Source of the DNA: Triplophysa rosa
Lineage: Eukaryota > Chordata > Actinopteri > Cypriniformes > Nemacheilidae
DNA: 64,000 nt
Assembly (NCBI RefSeq): GCF_024868665.1
Contig: NC_079893.1
Span: 16,751,311-16,815,310, forward strand
Direction: 5' to 3'
Shown: positions 30,806 through 41,558 of the stretch, one piece after another
Layout of the letters: every line of letters starts with the position of its first letter
Numbering within the stretch: position 1 is the first letter of the stretch
The notes under the pieces: generated by a model
The model's database searches: none
What the model was told of the DNA's origin: nothing
The model's input: only the letters and a program-made list of their open reading frames with translations
Program-made: the position numbers and the translations under genes

Positions 30806-32689
30806 TCAAAAATTTAGAAAACTCAGCAGATGTGAATTGAGTCCCATTATCCGACACGACAGTACGTGGATTGCCATATCTGCTAAACACAGACGACAAG
30901 AAGGCGATAACATTCTGAGCAGTGACGGAAGCGGTGAAAGCAACTTCAGGCCACTTACTGTGATAGTCAATGTCAGCGCATAACGACAGTCTCCCACAGC
31001 GGTTTCAAACGGGCCCACCACATCAATAGCTACCTTGTCCCACGGAACAGACGGAAAAGGTACTGGCTGCAACGGCGCAGCTGAGGTGTTGGCAGTTTTG
31101 TCAGAGGACAGACACAGGTGACAGGTCTGGATGTGCTCTTTAACTAGGCAATCAATTCCCGGCCACCAGTACAGTTCACGAAGCCGTTGTTTGGTACGCA
31201 CAATTCCCTGATGACCTGCGTGAGCTAACTTAACCAATGTGTGCCGTAGCGCGACAGGAACAACAAGGCGCTGTCCCCTGAACACATAATCCTGCTGCAC
31301 ACTTAGTTCGTCGCGTAGCTGAAAGTATGGACGTAGAAGAATATCCACTGAAGTTGTAGAAGAAGGCCACCCGCGAGCTATTTGTGCGCGTAATGCACTC
31401 AGTTCCGAGCATGATGCGGAGGCAGAAGCAAACTCAGCAGGCGACAAAGCAGACAATCTCAGCACAGGAGTTGAAATCTGCGCTGGCAGAACTGAATTGC
31501 CTTCGAAACGAAGATGTAATCCATTAATAAGATCCATCCCAAGCAAAGCTGTACCCGATTCAACCACAAAGAACGACGTGGAGCAGGTGATGTCATCCTT
31601 AGAGACAGTGACAGGTAAGCATCCAATTACGGAAATCGGATCACAAGAGTACGTCACCAGTTTCAATGACGGAGGCAGAAGGGCGTCTTTCTTGAAGTGA
31701 GTTTCATACAAAAGTTTTGGTAAGGTAGAAACAGACGATCCAGTATCCACGGTAAGCTCGACAGGCACAGAAGTAGTCGCGGTCGTAATGACAGCAGTGC
31801 ACCGAATTTTATCCGTCAAAGAATCATGCATATAAAGAATCCGCACTTCAGGCAAGTCAATTTCACACACTGAGCGAGCTTGTCCCGAACGACACACCCG
31901 CGAATAATGTCCCCTCTTTTGACAGTGATTACACTGTGCCGATGCAGCAGGACAGCAACGGTCATTCGCGAGGTGTTTCGTAGACCCACATCGAAAACAC
32001 TCACGGGCCGACGAACCAGGTGCAGAAGACGAAGATTTTGAAGAACGCGCTGTAGACGGCGGCTTCGGAGGCAGTGTACGGCGACGACGCACTGCTGCAG
32101 ATGGAGACCTGGCATGTATCACTTGCACAGGTACTGAACGATGACTCGATAAAAGTTTGGCTTGTTCACCAGCAGCTTCTGTTTGAGAGGCAATAGTAAT
32201 GGCTTTTTCAAGAGTCAAGTCAGATTCCAAAAGCAACCTCTCACGAATCCGATGACTGTACACATTCTCCACCAGCTGATCACGCAACATGTCATCCTGC
32301 GTAGCTGCAAAGTCACAAGTAGCCGCTAAGTCCCGTAGAGCAGCAACGTACTGAATAATGGATTCTCCCGGAGCTTGAACTCGTTTCCTGAAAGCATGGC
32401 GCTCAGCCACTATGTTCCGTCGAGGAGTAAAGTGCGCTTTCAAGGCCGCAATCGCATCTTCCATAGAATCACCTTGATCCGGCAAGGCATAAAACAATCG
32501 CTGGCCTTCAGTCCCCAGACAATGTAGAAGCAGTGCTCGTCTGCGTGCAACCGGCCATCCATCTCCAGAAGCACCAACAACAAGCAAATAATTCTGGAAC
32601 ATGCGTATCCACGTGTCGAAAGGGATAGCTGGATCTCCAGGACATGGCAAAAACGGCGTGGGAAACGAAGAAACAGCAGCCATCCTCAT
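30806..32689 (-). pseudogene. Ty3/gypsy gag-protease fused in frame to integrase, RT/RNase H lost
   Basis: The 627-aa frame contains gag (FDTWIRMFQNYL; two zinc knuckles CFRCGSTKHLANDRC and CNHCQKRGHYSRVC), a retropepsin (LTVDTGSSVSTLP near residue 314, LLGMDLI), then the pre-integrase linker and HHCC zinc domain (HAGHQGIVRTKQ, CHLC near 500) and the first integrase aspartate (KVAIDVVGPF). The whole reverse transcriptase and RNase H, normally about 500-600 aa between protease and integrase, is absent, yet the frame stays open across the junction (about residues 400-450). After about residue 565 a frameshift ends the integrase. The start ATG lies shortly after the LTR. Confidence 0.85.
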
Positions 32690-32714
32690 AACAAAAAATA
32701 CCTCGTCGCCAATT

Positions 32715-32918
32715 TGTTATGTCCTTAGTAGGAAGCAATGAGGAGGCATACTGAAATAAAGACTACTTTTATTCAACCCAATGCAGTAGCAGAATCGTAC
32801 AGCGCATGCAGCCGCAGGTGGAACACTTCTCACTTTCCTTCTCCTATCTCCGCATAAACACACATAACAGCAACCTCTACTGCCACCTACTGGTCAACAT
32901 GCACAGAAGAACACAACA
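32715..32918 (-). repeat. 5' LTR of the mag-like gypsy element
   Basis: The LTR is 204 bp, with TGTTGTG... at its start and ...ACATAACA at its end on the minus strand, and an AATAAA inside. It contains a CTCF-core-like site at 32880-32893 (minus: CCAGTAGGTGGCAG). No second copy was seen in the window. Confidence 0.7.
32880..32893 (-). promoter_or_regulatory. CTCF-like motif inside LTR
   Basis: The minus strand reads CCAGTAGGTGGCAG, an exact match to the usual CTCF core consensus (CCASYAGRKGGCAG). Binding is not proven. Confidence 0.4.
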
Positions 32919-33034
32919 GAAGTATATTATAAAAATAAGAAAATTATACTTTTCTACTTCTTTAAGTAACAAGAGTAAGAGTAAAAACGATAAATATATG
33001 TTGTACATCTCTTTTCATGTGGTCACAACCACAG

Positions 33035-33785
33035 GTGGAGATAGCACATGGAACAGGCATAAAGATTCCGAAGCATCAATGGACTTGTGCACTACAAACC
33101 CAGACGGCCACATCAATGGTGCGTGTTCTTCTAATGGCTGCCTTCCCACTAGAAGTGCTTATCCACAGCAACTTGAAAGGTAAACTGTTACAAACACCAG
33201 GTCAGCTTCTTAAAGATTAATTTGAGTAGTTTTGTTTTGGCAATGGCACTTTTATTAGAAAAAAGGCAGACTGCTGCCTCATGCTGATTTGCCTTGTTTA
33301 GTAAATCTGCATTTTTTCCAGAAGAAATTGCTGCTGATGTACTGGCAAATTTTTCTGGCCAATCCCAGAAGGACACATTTTCACTTCTTAAACTACAGTT
33401 TCTATACTGTACATTATTGCCAATGAACCTAATCTTTAAGATTCAAAACACCTATAGTTATTGTTTTTTTTACGGTTAATGTGAACAAACAGGAAAATGT
33501 TGCATGCCCTTGGTTCATGTGTATTGTTTGTTTGTTTTTTGTAGGAGGGAGTAAAACAGACAGTGGTGCAGAGAGAAGACATGCCCTTGACAAGCATACA
33601 ATATATAGTAAGTCAAGACTTGAAGGAACGTTTACTAGAACAATTCAGTTCAATTCAAAGTGATTTTGTGTCTTGCAGTCGCAGTCAAAAAGAGATTTCC
33701 CAATGTGTCCAAAGGAGCTTTGGGGGTTGCAGTCAATTCTAAACTGGGGGAATTGAGACTGCTTGAAAAAAAGAAATATGTTTAA
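33035..33785 (+). CDS. BEN-domain protein, last three exons (5' part not seen)
   Basis: Exons 33035-33179, 33545-33607 and 33679-33785 have canonical acceptors (accacag, ttgtag, cttgcag) and donors (GTAAAC, GTAAGT), and they join in phase to a TAA. The product (about 105 aa visible) begins VEIAHGTGIKIPKHQW, then MVRVLLMAAFPLEVL, SGAERRHALDKHTIY and VKKRFPNVSKGALGVAVNSK, ending LLEKKKYV. This is the pattern of the BEN domain: a helical DNA/protein-interaction module with L(L)..aFp.evL, a central 'LD..k...I' and a KFP.vs....v...l block. AATAAA signals follow (33911). BEN proteins bind DNA and act in chromatin repression; they also occur in some viruses and mobile elements. Upstream exons are probably displaced by the gypsy insertion. 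It has no visible lesions. Confidence 0.75.
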
Positions 33786-33910
33786 TTTGTAAATAAATAT
33801 TGTAATGTTGTAATTTTTTTAAACATTGTAAAGTGTATTTTTTGCTAAAGGACATTTTGTATCACATTATATTCCAATGTGTTATATGTTTACAGGTGTT
33901 ATAAACAACA

Positions 33911-33916
33911 AATAAA
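33911..33916 (+). terminator. Polyadenylation signal of the BEN gene
   Basis: AATAAA is followed by a GT-rich stretch about 125 bp after the stop codon. Another AATAAA-like site lies at about 33792. Confidence 0.5.
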
Positions 33917-34219
33917 GTTTGTTCTTTAAATGTGACATGCAAATTTATTTTCTTGGGTTGAAATGATATGAAGATCAAAGTATATTTTATAAGTGCTTTG
34001 AAAATATAAATATATTTTTAAAGTATATTTCAAAATATTCAAAAATGACCAAAAATATTTTGTGGGGAGATACATTTTTAACAAATACGTTTTTTGGCCA
34101 TTTTTTGTATATTTTGAAATGTATTTAAAAATATATTTTTTTACGGTATGATAATGATATTAATCTTGCTAAAATCCTGCTTTCCTCAACTAATGCACTT
34201 GACAAACGCATTGTAGATT

Positions 34220-34738
34220 GTGGAGACATTTCTGTTGTCCTTAAAGAACGTGATCCGAGACTGTCCAAAAGTTTATCTAGCCGAATTCAATGTCACTTTT
34301 GGGGAATACAGGGACATCATGTGTGAAGCTTTTCCTGATAGAAGAGTTGAATTAGAGACATATTTCGCTATCATTTCAGACCTTGCACTTAACTATGGCG
34401 GGTCACTCTTCTATATCACAAGTCATTTTCGGCCAAAGCAGCCTTGTGTATCTCACGTTTCAACCAAAAACTTGACTTGGATCTTGAACTGTTTAGCAGG
34501 CATTTTTCTGGACATGGAGCAATATCTTGCACAGTTTGCGGTTCGTTTTCTCACTCAGAAAGTCTGTGTCCCAGGAATGCATACCCCCAAAACCAAAGCT
34601 CAAACACTTATTAAGAATTCAATGGGGAATAGGAACTTTACTCCTAACCTAAACAGGTCCAAGGGTCCTCCTTCTATGCATCAAAAAAGATTAACAAACA
34701 TCCTTCCACCCCCATCAACGTCACAGAACTGTCTATGA
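34220..34738 (+). pseudogene. DIRS-like gag, frameshifted
   Basis: The frame METFLLSLKNVIRDCPK ... FGEYRDIMCEAFP ... YFAIISDLAL resembles the gag-like ORF of fish DIRS elements (spacing of 'yrd.m...fP.r..eLe.Yla.I.dla'). A preceding stretch in another frame (DINLAKILLSS, ALDKRIVDCG, from about 34150) appears to be its upstream part, so at least one frameshift is present. There is no other domain. Confidence 0.55.
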
Positions 34739-34892
34739 ACTTACGTTCGCATCCTAATCGTTGTTGGGTTAATTTTCTTATCACTGGTTTAATTCAAGGT
34801 TTTTTGGCTCGAATTAGGTTAATTCCCTCCTCTTTTTACGTTTGCAAAAATCTTATGTGAGCCCTGAAAAGTAAAGTGAAAGTGACCTATTA

Positions 34893-35430
34893 AGCTTAAG
34901 TTATAGTCGTGCGTAGGACTGGCGTAGCCTACGTACGTAGACGACGCCGTCGTGAACATTTATGGTTCTGCGTTGAGAGTATGCGTCGTACTGCAATTAC
35001 ACCGCCGAAACGCTAGATGGCTATTTGTGTTTTCATGGGTTTGCTCTTCTTCGCCGATGTTTTGTGTGTATGCTAGTGTTTGCAAGCGATGGAAGCTGTT
35101 CGCGTCTTAACGGAGTTGGAGCTGATCGAAGTAGAAAAACAGTTACTTTTAATTAAATCACTTCAACAAAAAGCTAGAAACCAGAGATGTCGATGCTCGC
35201 CATGTTGTTCTTTTGTGGACTCTGAACTTGCCAGAAGAAGACGCCAGAGAAGAAGACGCCAGAAATGCGTAGAAGGAAGTACGATGCTGCCAAACCGACC
35301 AATTACAGCGCTTGCGGTCCGCGTTGAGTTGACGCGTTGTTACATTTTTGGAGAGGTGCGCGTCAGGCTATGGCGTAGGGTACGCGGCTCTGCGTAGGCT
35401 ACGCTCCTACGCAGAACCATAAATTGGCCA
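34893..35430. mobile_element. Harbinger-like MITE (copy B)
   Basis: The element is flanked by TTA on both sides (34890-34892 and 35431-35433). The right end reads the inverse of TGGCCAATTTATGG; the left end is a diverged version (agcttaagttatagtcgtgc). It includes a short open frame from 35080 (MEAVRVLTELELIEVEKQ) that looks like the start of a Harbinger-associated protein, then loses similarity. It splits the DIRS-like element. Confidence 0.55.
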
Positions 35431-35439
35431 TTAGTCAGA

Positions 35440-35658
35440 TATGGTGACCCATACCCGAAATGTGACCTCTACATTTAACCCATCCAGAGAGTAGTGAACA
35501 CACGTACACCCGGAGCAGTGGGCAGCTATCACTGCAGCGCCCGGGGAGCAAGTAGGGATAAGGTGCCATGCTCAAGGGCACCTCAGTCATTACCCACCAG
35601 CCCTGGGAATAGAACCGGCAACCTTCTCTAACCATAAGGCCACGACTGCCCCTACAAA
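35440..35658 (-). repeat. tRNA-derived SINE, minus orientation
   Basis: The minus strand starts gggcagtcgtggccttatgg (box A) and has ccggttctattcccag (box B-like), then 'gaggtgcccttgagcatggc' and the 'acccatcc' 3' region. It is a fish SINE with a LINE-like tail, related to the fragment at 5310-5455. Confidence 0.6.
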
Positions 35659-36210
35659 GAACCTGAGATAGTGGACAAACTCATTCAAAAAGAATTGGAT
35701 AAAGGCTACATAATCGGTCCTTTCAATAAATCTCCTTTCTCTATATTTCGTATAAATCCTATGGGTATCGCTAAAATATTCAGAGCAAAAAAGATTAATC
35801 ATCATCGACTTGTCCTCCCCTCATAATTCTTCAACGCCTAGTATTAATAGCTTAATTTCTGTAGACACTTTTTCACTTTCTTACGCTACTATAGACCACG
35901 CCATTCAATTTATTAAAACAGCAGGTGAAGGCGCCTGGCTAAGCAAAGCAGACATTACAGACGCATTTAAAATCATGCCGTTACACCCTTCTCAATGGCA
36001 CCATTTCGGCATCAGATGGAGATCAAAAATCTATTTTGCAGTACGCCTAACGTTCAGTTGCTGTAGTAGCCCCAAAATTTCCGATAATTTTTCGGAAGCT
36101 TTGTGCTGGACCCTGTTAAACCAATACAGACTCCCTTTTGTTCTACATTTATTGGACAATTTTCTAGTGATAGATTATCCTAACTCTCCTGCATGTCGCA
36201 GTATATCCAA
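35655..36210 (+). pseudogene. DIRS-like reverse transcriptase fragment
   Basis: The translation across two frames shows EPEIVDKLIQKELDKGYIIG, NKSPFSIFRINP, then IDLSSPHNSSTPSINSLI, WLSKADITDAFKIMPLHPS (the palm aspartate region) and FVLHLLDNFLVIDYP (a YxDD-equivalent LLDN, with the second catalytic position altered). The order matches DIRS1/Ngaro-type RT. A frameshift lies near 35800 and the fragment stops near 36210, where another repeat begins. Confidence 0.7.
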
Positions 36211-36385
36211 ACCCAGGTAGCCAAAATAGTTTGGCCTAAAAATGGCCCAAATGGCAGGTCAGAAGAAATAACTAGGCCCAGTCGCGGTTGCCAGAGGCGT
36301 GCCAAATCACTGGCCCGAGTCCGGGTGCTTAAAGTGAGCCGACACTGCCAGCATAGGGCCACAATCATGCCGTGTAAAAACTGTA
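36210..36385 (+). repeat. Third CCCAG-type transposon end with GGCCCA-rich subterminal repeats
   Basis: The sequence starts CCCAGGTAGCCAAAATAG and continues with many ggccca/tgggcc-type motifs ('aaaatggcccaaatggcagg'). It resembles other fish CMC-EnSpm-like ends. The inverse partner is not seen. Onward to 38228 the DNA is AT-rich with no recognised gene. Confidence 0.45.
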
Positions 36386-36429
36386 CACTCAGCTGGCAAT
36401 TCTATATGTCTTTAATGAGAAGAACAACA

Positions 36430-38228
36430 ACACACTGACAGAAAGAGATAAGAGAGGGAACAGAAAATGACTCATGGTTAATACATCAGACAGACTGAAG
36501 GCATGAATGGTAACTCATGTAAATGCTAACAACATCTGAAATACCTTATAAAGAATTTGTTTGTTTTCAGGCCCTCTCTTGTCAGATGCAAGCTGAAACC
36601 ATCTTTTTATATTACTTTTCAAGTCCTGATCACTAGCCTGCCACTGAAATAAAATAATTTCTGTAAGCAGCTGTTTAGGGAAAACATTACTATAATATTA
36701 ATTATTTAAGACATCATCATCAACCATAGTATTTGCATTACAAGGATACATAGAGAAACACATATCAAGTTTGGGATATAATTATATTTACAGGTATCCA
36801 CTTTATCAAAACTGTCAGTTTGTATCAATCAAGCTGCCACCCTCATCCTCCATGACCAAGTGTGCCAGTAGTCAAAATAAGCAAATTTACCCTGAATAAA
36901 ATGCATTTCATAACACCTAAATTTAACCTATTTTTAAGTTCACATAGTTTTTATTAATTATTAATCTTCTAATTTTGTACATATGCATATAAATGTATCA
37001 TTTCTGACCAACAAAATTAAAATGTGTGAAAACACAACAAATATTGTGTATTACCTATGCTTCTTTCTTATTTTGCATTTTTTCCAAATGTATTTTATTA
37101 CAGCACTTTATATCCCGAGGAGAACTATGTAGTGTTTCTGTATGTTTCATTTCAGTTGACCTGTGTGTGCAATCATATTTTTTTATTTATTTAAACCATT
37201 CAATTTAATAGTAGAAGTTTCTTTCGAATGAAGCTTTGTCTTTGCTGTGACGCTATTGGTGATTTAAAAAAAATCTGTTTCACTGGCACTTTTTCCAGTT
37301 GAAATTACATCAACGCATCGAATAACACTGATCTTTAGTTTCAAGACACTTCAGTGGTTAATCAAGTATTATATGAATAATTCTATTAATTAACAGTTAA
37401 GTAATCTGATAAGAAATACCTTTGCCGTATTAAAGAACGATAGCCAAAAACATACATGTGTCTCATGTATTGATGAAAATCGAAATCATCATACATCATA
37501 CTTAGCTGAAATATTTTTGTATTATATTGCAGCAGCGTAGCAGATCTCATCCGCCAAAATCAAGCTCATGTACATCTCATGTCTATGCCAAAAAATGCTG
37601 GTTGAATTTATCACTCTGAGAGTTGTCATGACTGAAGTGAAATTATGTGTTCTTGTGATAGAGGCGTAACAGTAAATATAGTTTGCAGAACTGAGGGAAG
37701 AGATTGCAAAAAGCGTGAGCACGGATTATATATATATTTTTGGTGGGGGGGGTACGGTTTCACAAATTTACAAAACTGAGTGCAGGAATAGCATGGATGC
37801 TATGAATTGAAAAGCGTTTAAAATCATACTAATAAAAAAAATTGTAATAATCTGCAAATAGTTTGTTTGTGTTTTTTACCCAGGTCCCATGCAGTTAGTT
37901 ACAATTAATTGTTTTGAGACAATTTTCATTAAGCACATATTTGAACACAATGTATAATCTGTCCTCTTTACAGTATGATTGTAGAGCCTGCTAATCAATA
38001 TCAGAGCGCCACCCTCAGGCTGAATTACGTAAATACACAAGACCTACTATCAATGTGTTGTGCGTGTGCTCAGTCAGACTATTCATATATAGCCCAGAAT
38101 CTGACACCTAAATTTATAACCATATTTAAACTCGAAGGAACAATGGTCTGTGCTTCACATCCGCTCCTGGCTGTGATTCGCGCAGCTTTGCCACACAATC
38201 TTTCTTCTGAGCAGCTAAAAACTGCAGT
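36430..38228. other. AT-rich stretch, no recognised gene
   Basis: Short frames only, none with a domain I recognise. A G9-type run lies at 37743-37751. Confidence 0.4.
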
Positions 38229-38236
38229 GTTATTAG

Positions 38237-38992
38237 TAGGGATGCACCGATACCATTTTTAAAGACCGAGTACGAGTACCGATATTTTTTTCTGGTACTC
38301 GCCGATACCGATACCTATAACCGATGCCTGTATACTGTACAATAATGTTACTAAACCAGTATCTTACTGGTACATGTACTTTTCTAGTTCTTTTTTTTAT
38401 GAGAAGTAGCACAATTTTACTAGCACATTTACTTCAGTTTACTAAAGTAAACAATATACTCTGTGGTCAAATTATAAAAAATTTAAGGGGGGTGGTGTGG
38501 TAAAATGTGAGTGTATTATAACTTGTTCAAGTCAACTGGACTTTTATTTTGATGGGACGCAGCAAAAAGCATTTGTTTAAGTTAACCGGACTTTTTTTGA
38601 CGGATCACCGCAAATGGTGTTTGTCATGTGTTCGTGTCCTCGTGCAGTGAAACACTGGCGCTGAAAGCTCCACAAGCACAATGCATTCAGTACACACAAC
38701 CGCACCACTCTTTCACACACGGTAACGTAAAGCAAGCAGAATACACATTTAAACAGTATCTGAATATTTCGTTAACTGTTATGTTAGCTGTTCAGCGCTA
38801 ATTTCTTGTTAGGAAATGCCTGGATTCCTCGATTCCGTCCCCGTTTTCCGCATTGCGGAAATCATAGGGCTCTATGTATGTCACGTGAGGTATCGGTCTT
38901 TGGTATCGGTGTGTCATTACGAGTATGAGTACGAGTACATGAGCTTGGTATCGGGCCGATACCGATACTGGTATCAGTATCGTGCATCCCTA
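38237..38992. mobile_element. hAT-type MITE, 756 bp
   Basis: The inverted ends read tagggatgcaccgatacc and ...gtatcgtgcatcccta. It is flanked by an 8-bp target duplication with one mismatch (GTTATTAG at 38229-38236, GTGATTAG at 38993-39000). The interior has 'accgatacc' clusters near both ends, which explain the open frames there. No transposase is present. Confidence 0.8.
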
Positions 38993-39279
38993 GTGATTAG
39001 ATTAATATTTCCAACATAAACGTTTTACACCTTGTGCAGCTGTTTAATGTAAAAAAGATCTGCAACAGCAGAAACGAGTTTTCTCGTTTCTGTTTGTTCA
39101 GTTTCAAATAGAAAATCAAACTAACAAAACATACAAGGACTTTCTTCAACATCGAAATTTAATTGACGACCGATACTGACATTTCTAACTACAAATCAAG
39201 ATTGAATCAAAGTCAGTCTCCTATCTGGGCCAGAAGCACTTCCGGGTTTATTTTTAAAAACATTTTAATATTTTATTGT

Positions 39280-40080
39280 ATTATCCCTCTAGCGCCACCA
39301 ACAGTCCAAAGTTTCACATACATTTTTGCCCATAACTTCTGAATTGTACGCCGTAGAAACAAAAATTTTCCTCTGAAACCTGAGCTCAGCATCTAGAGAC
39401 AGTGTTGATAAAAAGTTGTCAAGAGATTTTTGATTGGTCAATCCGTTCGTGTAAGCACATCAACGAATTCTACTGAGAGCTCGCCAAAATGGATTTGATG
39501 TTGTATCTTCACCAAACTTTCACGTATCAACACGAAACTTGGTAGGTGTCATCACAAGTCCGACCTGAGGTAACATGCTGTTTTTCGGCACAGCGCCAGG
39601 TAGTGGTCTGAGGTTACAATTTTTTTTATTTTTGCTTATAACTTCCGAACGGGTTGTCCAAAAATCAAAAAGTTGGTCTCTTTAGATGCGGGTTATCATG
39701 TCGAGTCGAACGATATCCAGTATTCACATGTTGGCCATTTTGGGCATCGGCCATATTGAATAATGTAGCAAAATGCTGTAATTTAAGAAAGCATAAGCGT
39801 ATCATTACGAAACTTGCTATGGGTCATCAGCACCATGCCCTGAGAGAGCCCGTAAAGTTTTGGAGATGTATTTACATCCTAGGCCTATAACTTTGTCTGC
39901 TGTTGACAGATTTTTGTGGGATCCATGTCCTTAGATTTCGGGATCGTTGACGAGTCCAACGATACCAAACATGCCAGGTTTCACCTCAAGGTTTGGCCTG
40001 TAGTGTGATTTAGCACAAAAAAACCCCAATTGCAAATAACTTTGCAACCGTTACTCCGATCGAGACGAAACCAGCATAGG
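39280..40080. repeat. Dispersed teleost repeat, copy 2
   Basis: Repeated phrases include 'cacgaaacttggta', 'acgaaacttgctatgggtca', 'cataacttctgaa' and 'agcgccaggtagtggtc'. It is related to 1-330. Internal phrases recur about every 250-300 bp, suggesting an old tandem origin. Confidence 0.5.
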
Positions 40081-40084
40081 AAAC

Positions 40085-41545
40085 ACGAAACATTTAGTTG
40101 TTTACTTAACAGAAAGGGTAAAACAAAGCACAGTGCATGGTGTTTATAGAACAAGCAAGATCATTCTAGTAAATAATATCTAATAAATGCAGTCTCCCGG
40201 TGAGCAAGTCAACACAGCCCTGTGGTGAGGAACCCAAACTCCAATGAAAAATAAATGCAGAAAAAAAATCTAGGGAGAAACGTGTCACAGCTGCACTCAG
40301 TGAATTTGTTTAAAAGTTACTGAGTAAATGTTTATGAAAAATAGGGAGAGCTTATTAGTTGTGATTTAGGAAATTTAATATGTTGAAAATGTTTAGGTCT
40401 AATTTTGTCTTATTTTGTGATCGATATCAGACAACAGATGAATGTTATAAGCAGGGAAAATAGTAATGTCATATTGTAACTGAGTGCAGCTATAACTTCA
40501 AACTGCTGTCATGTGATGTAAGTTTAGCATTAAATACTAAGTATTGTAAATTTAGCATTAATGTGACAAGTAGTCCGTCTTTGCTCTTGGTTGGGGATGG
40601 AATTGCCTGAGCTGGGATGGTTTGATGGTCACTTTGCTCTTGGGTGGTAATGGAATTGCCTGAGCTGGAGCTGGGATGGTGAGTCAGTCCGCAGGCTCTC
40701 GCAGGAGGATGGCACGGGATTTTCAGATGTAGCTGGCGTAATCTCTAGTTAGGGAGGGGCATATGACGTTCATCTGGGCATCCTGAGGTTGGGGAGGAAG
40801 GCAGAAAGATAATAATTAGCGTAGTTGCTGTTCATTATTTTTTTTAATTTATTTAGCCTATTATGCATCAATTATGTCAGGACCACTGTCGTCAATTATT
40901 TAACGATAGCATATATTTAGTTTGGCGGAATGAAACTGTTCTGGGCAAACTCTCTGCCCGTCCATGCAGCCTTGCATGGACATAGCAGGAGCGCAGCAAT
41001 ACATTTCCCCCCACCTAGGGAACCAGAACAGTTCCTGATGCGTAACAGGATTAAATTAAAAGATCTGAAGATACAGGGAGGTGAGTTTTAGGTGAAACAC
41101 GATTAAGCAGCTGATAAGGAGCGAAGAAATGCAACTTAAATAGGACGCAGTCTAGTGTGTGTTGAATGACTATTGGTCAACGTTGATTAGCTGCACCTGA
41201 TGTGATCAGCTGATGCAAGCTGAACTCACCTGACCTGCCAGAACTAACGCTATGCTTGATGTGAATGCTTGGCTGAAAAGATGTGTATTTAATCTAGAAT
41301 GAAATTGGTAGAGTGTGTCTGACCCTCGAATTGTATCGGGAAGGCAATTCCAGAGTTTAGGTGCTACGTATGAGAAAGCTCTTCCACCTGTGGTGGACTT
41401 AGTTTTTCTAGGTGTTATCAAAAGTCCGGAGTTTTGAGGTCTTAGAGAGCGTGATGAGTTGTAATGTGATAGAAGAACTGATATGTAGGTAGGGGCTAAA
41501 CCGTTTATGTGGGGTCTCGGGTCTGAGCACTTGGTTTGTTTTGTT
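40085..41545 (-). mobile_element. L2 LINE 3' fragment
   Basis: A C-terminal ORF2 stretch (41568-41206 minus) shows ISVLLSHYNSSRSLRP, TTGGRAFSYVAPKLWN and DTLYQFHSRLNTHLF. It aligns by eye with the C-terminus of the L2 at 21301-21771 (GRSFSYLAPKLWNSL, LKTHLF). The rest is a 3' UTR that contains a short duplication around 'ggaattgcctgagctgg' (about 40610 and 40660). The copy is 5' truncated. Confidence 0.7.
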
Positions 41546-41558
41546 TTGTTTTGTTTCT

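Larger units (their letters stand above)
30139..32918 (-). mobile_element. Ty3/gypsy (mag-like) LTR element, RT-deleted, one LTR
   Basis: One LTR (32918-32715) precedes, on the minus strand, an 'attggcgacgagg' segment that is a probable primer-binding site. The gag-protease frame and the integrase follow. The second LTR is missing at the 3' side. It lies immediately upstream of the first visible BEN exon. Confidence 0.8.
34140..36210 (+). mobile_element. DIRS/Ngaro-like retroelement fragment
   Basis: A gag-like part and a reverse-transcriptase part lie in the same orientation. They are separated by a Harbinger-like MITE (34893-35430) and a SINE (35440-35655). Neither terminal repeats nor a tyrosine recombinase are visible, so it is a fragment. 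Confidence 0.65.

Noticed and set aside
1539..33785. THAP exon and BEN exons as one 32-kb gene
   Set aside because: No linking exons or phase evidence; the coincidence of orientation alone is not enough.
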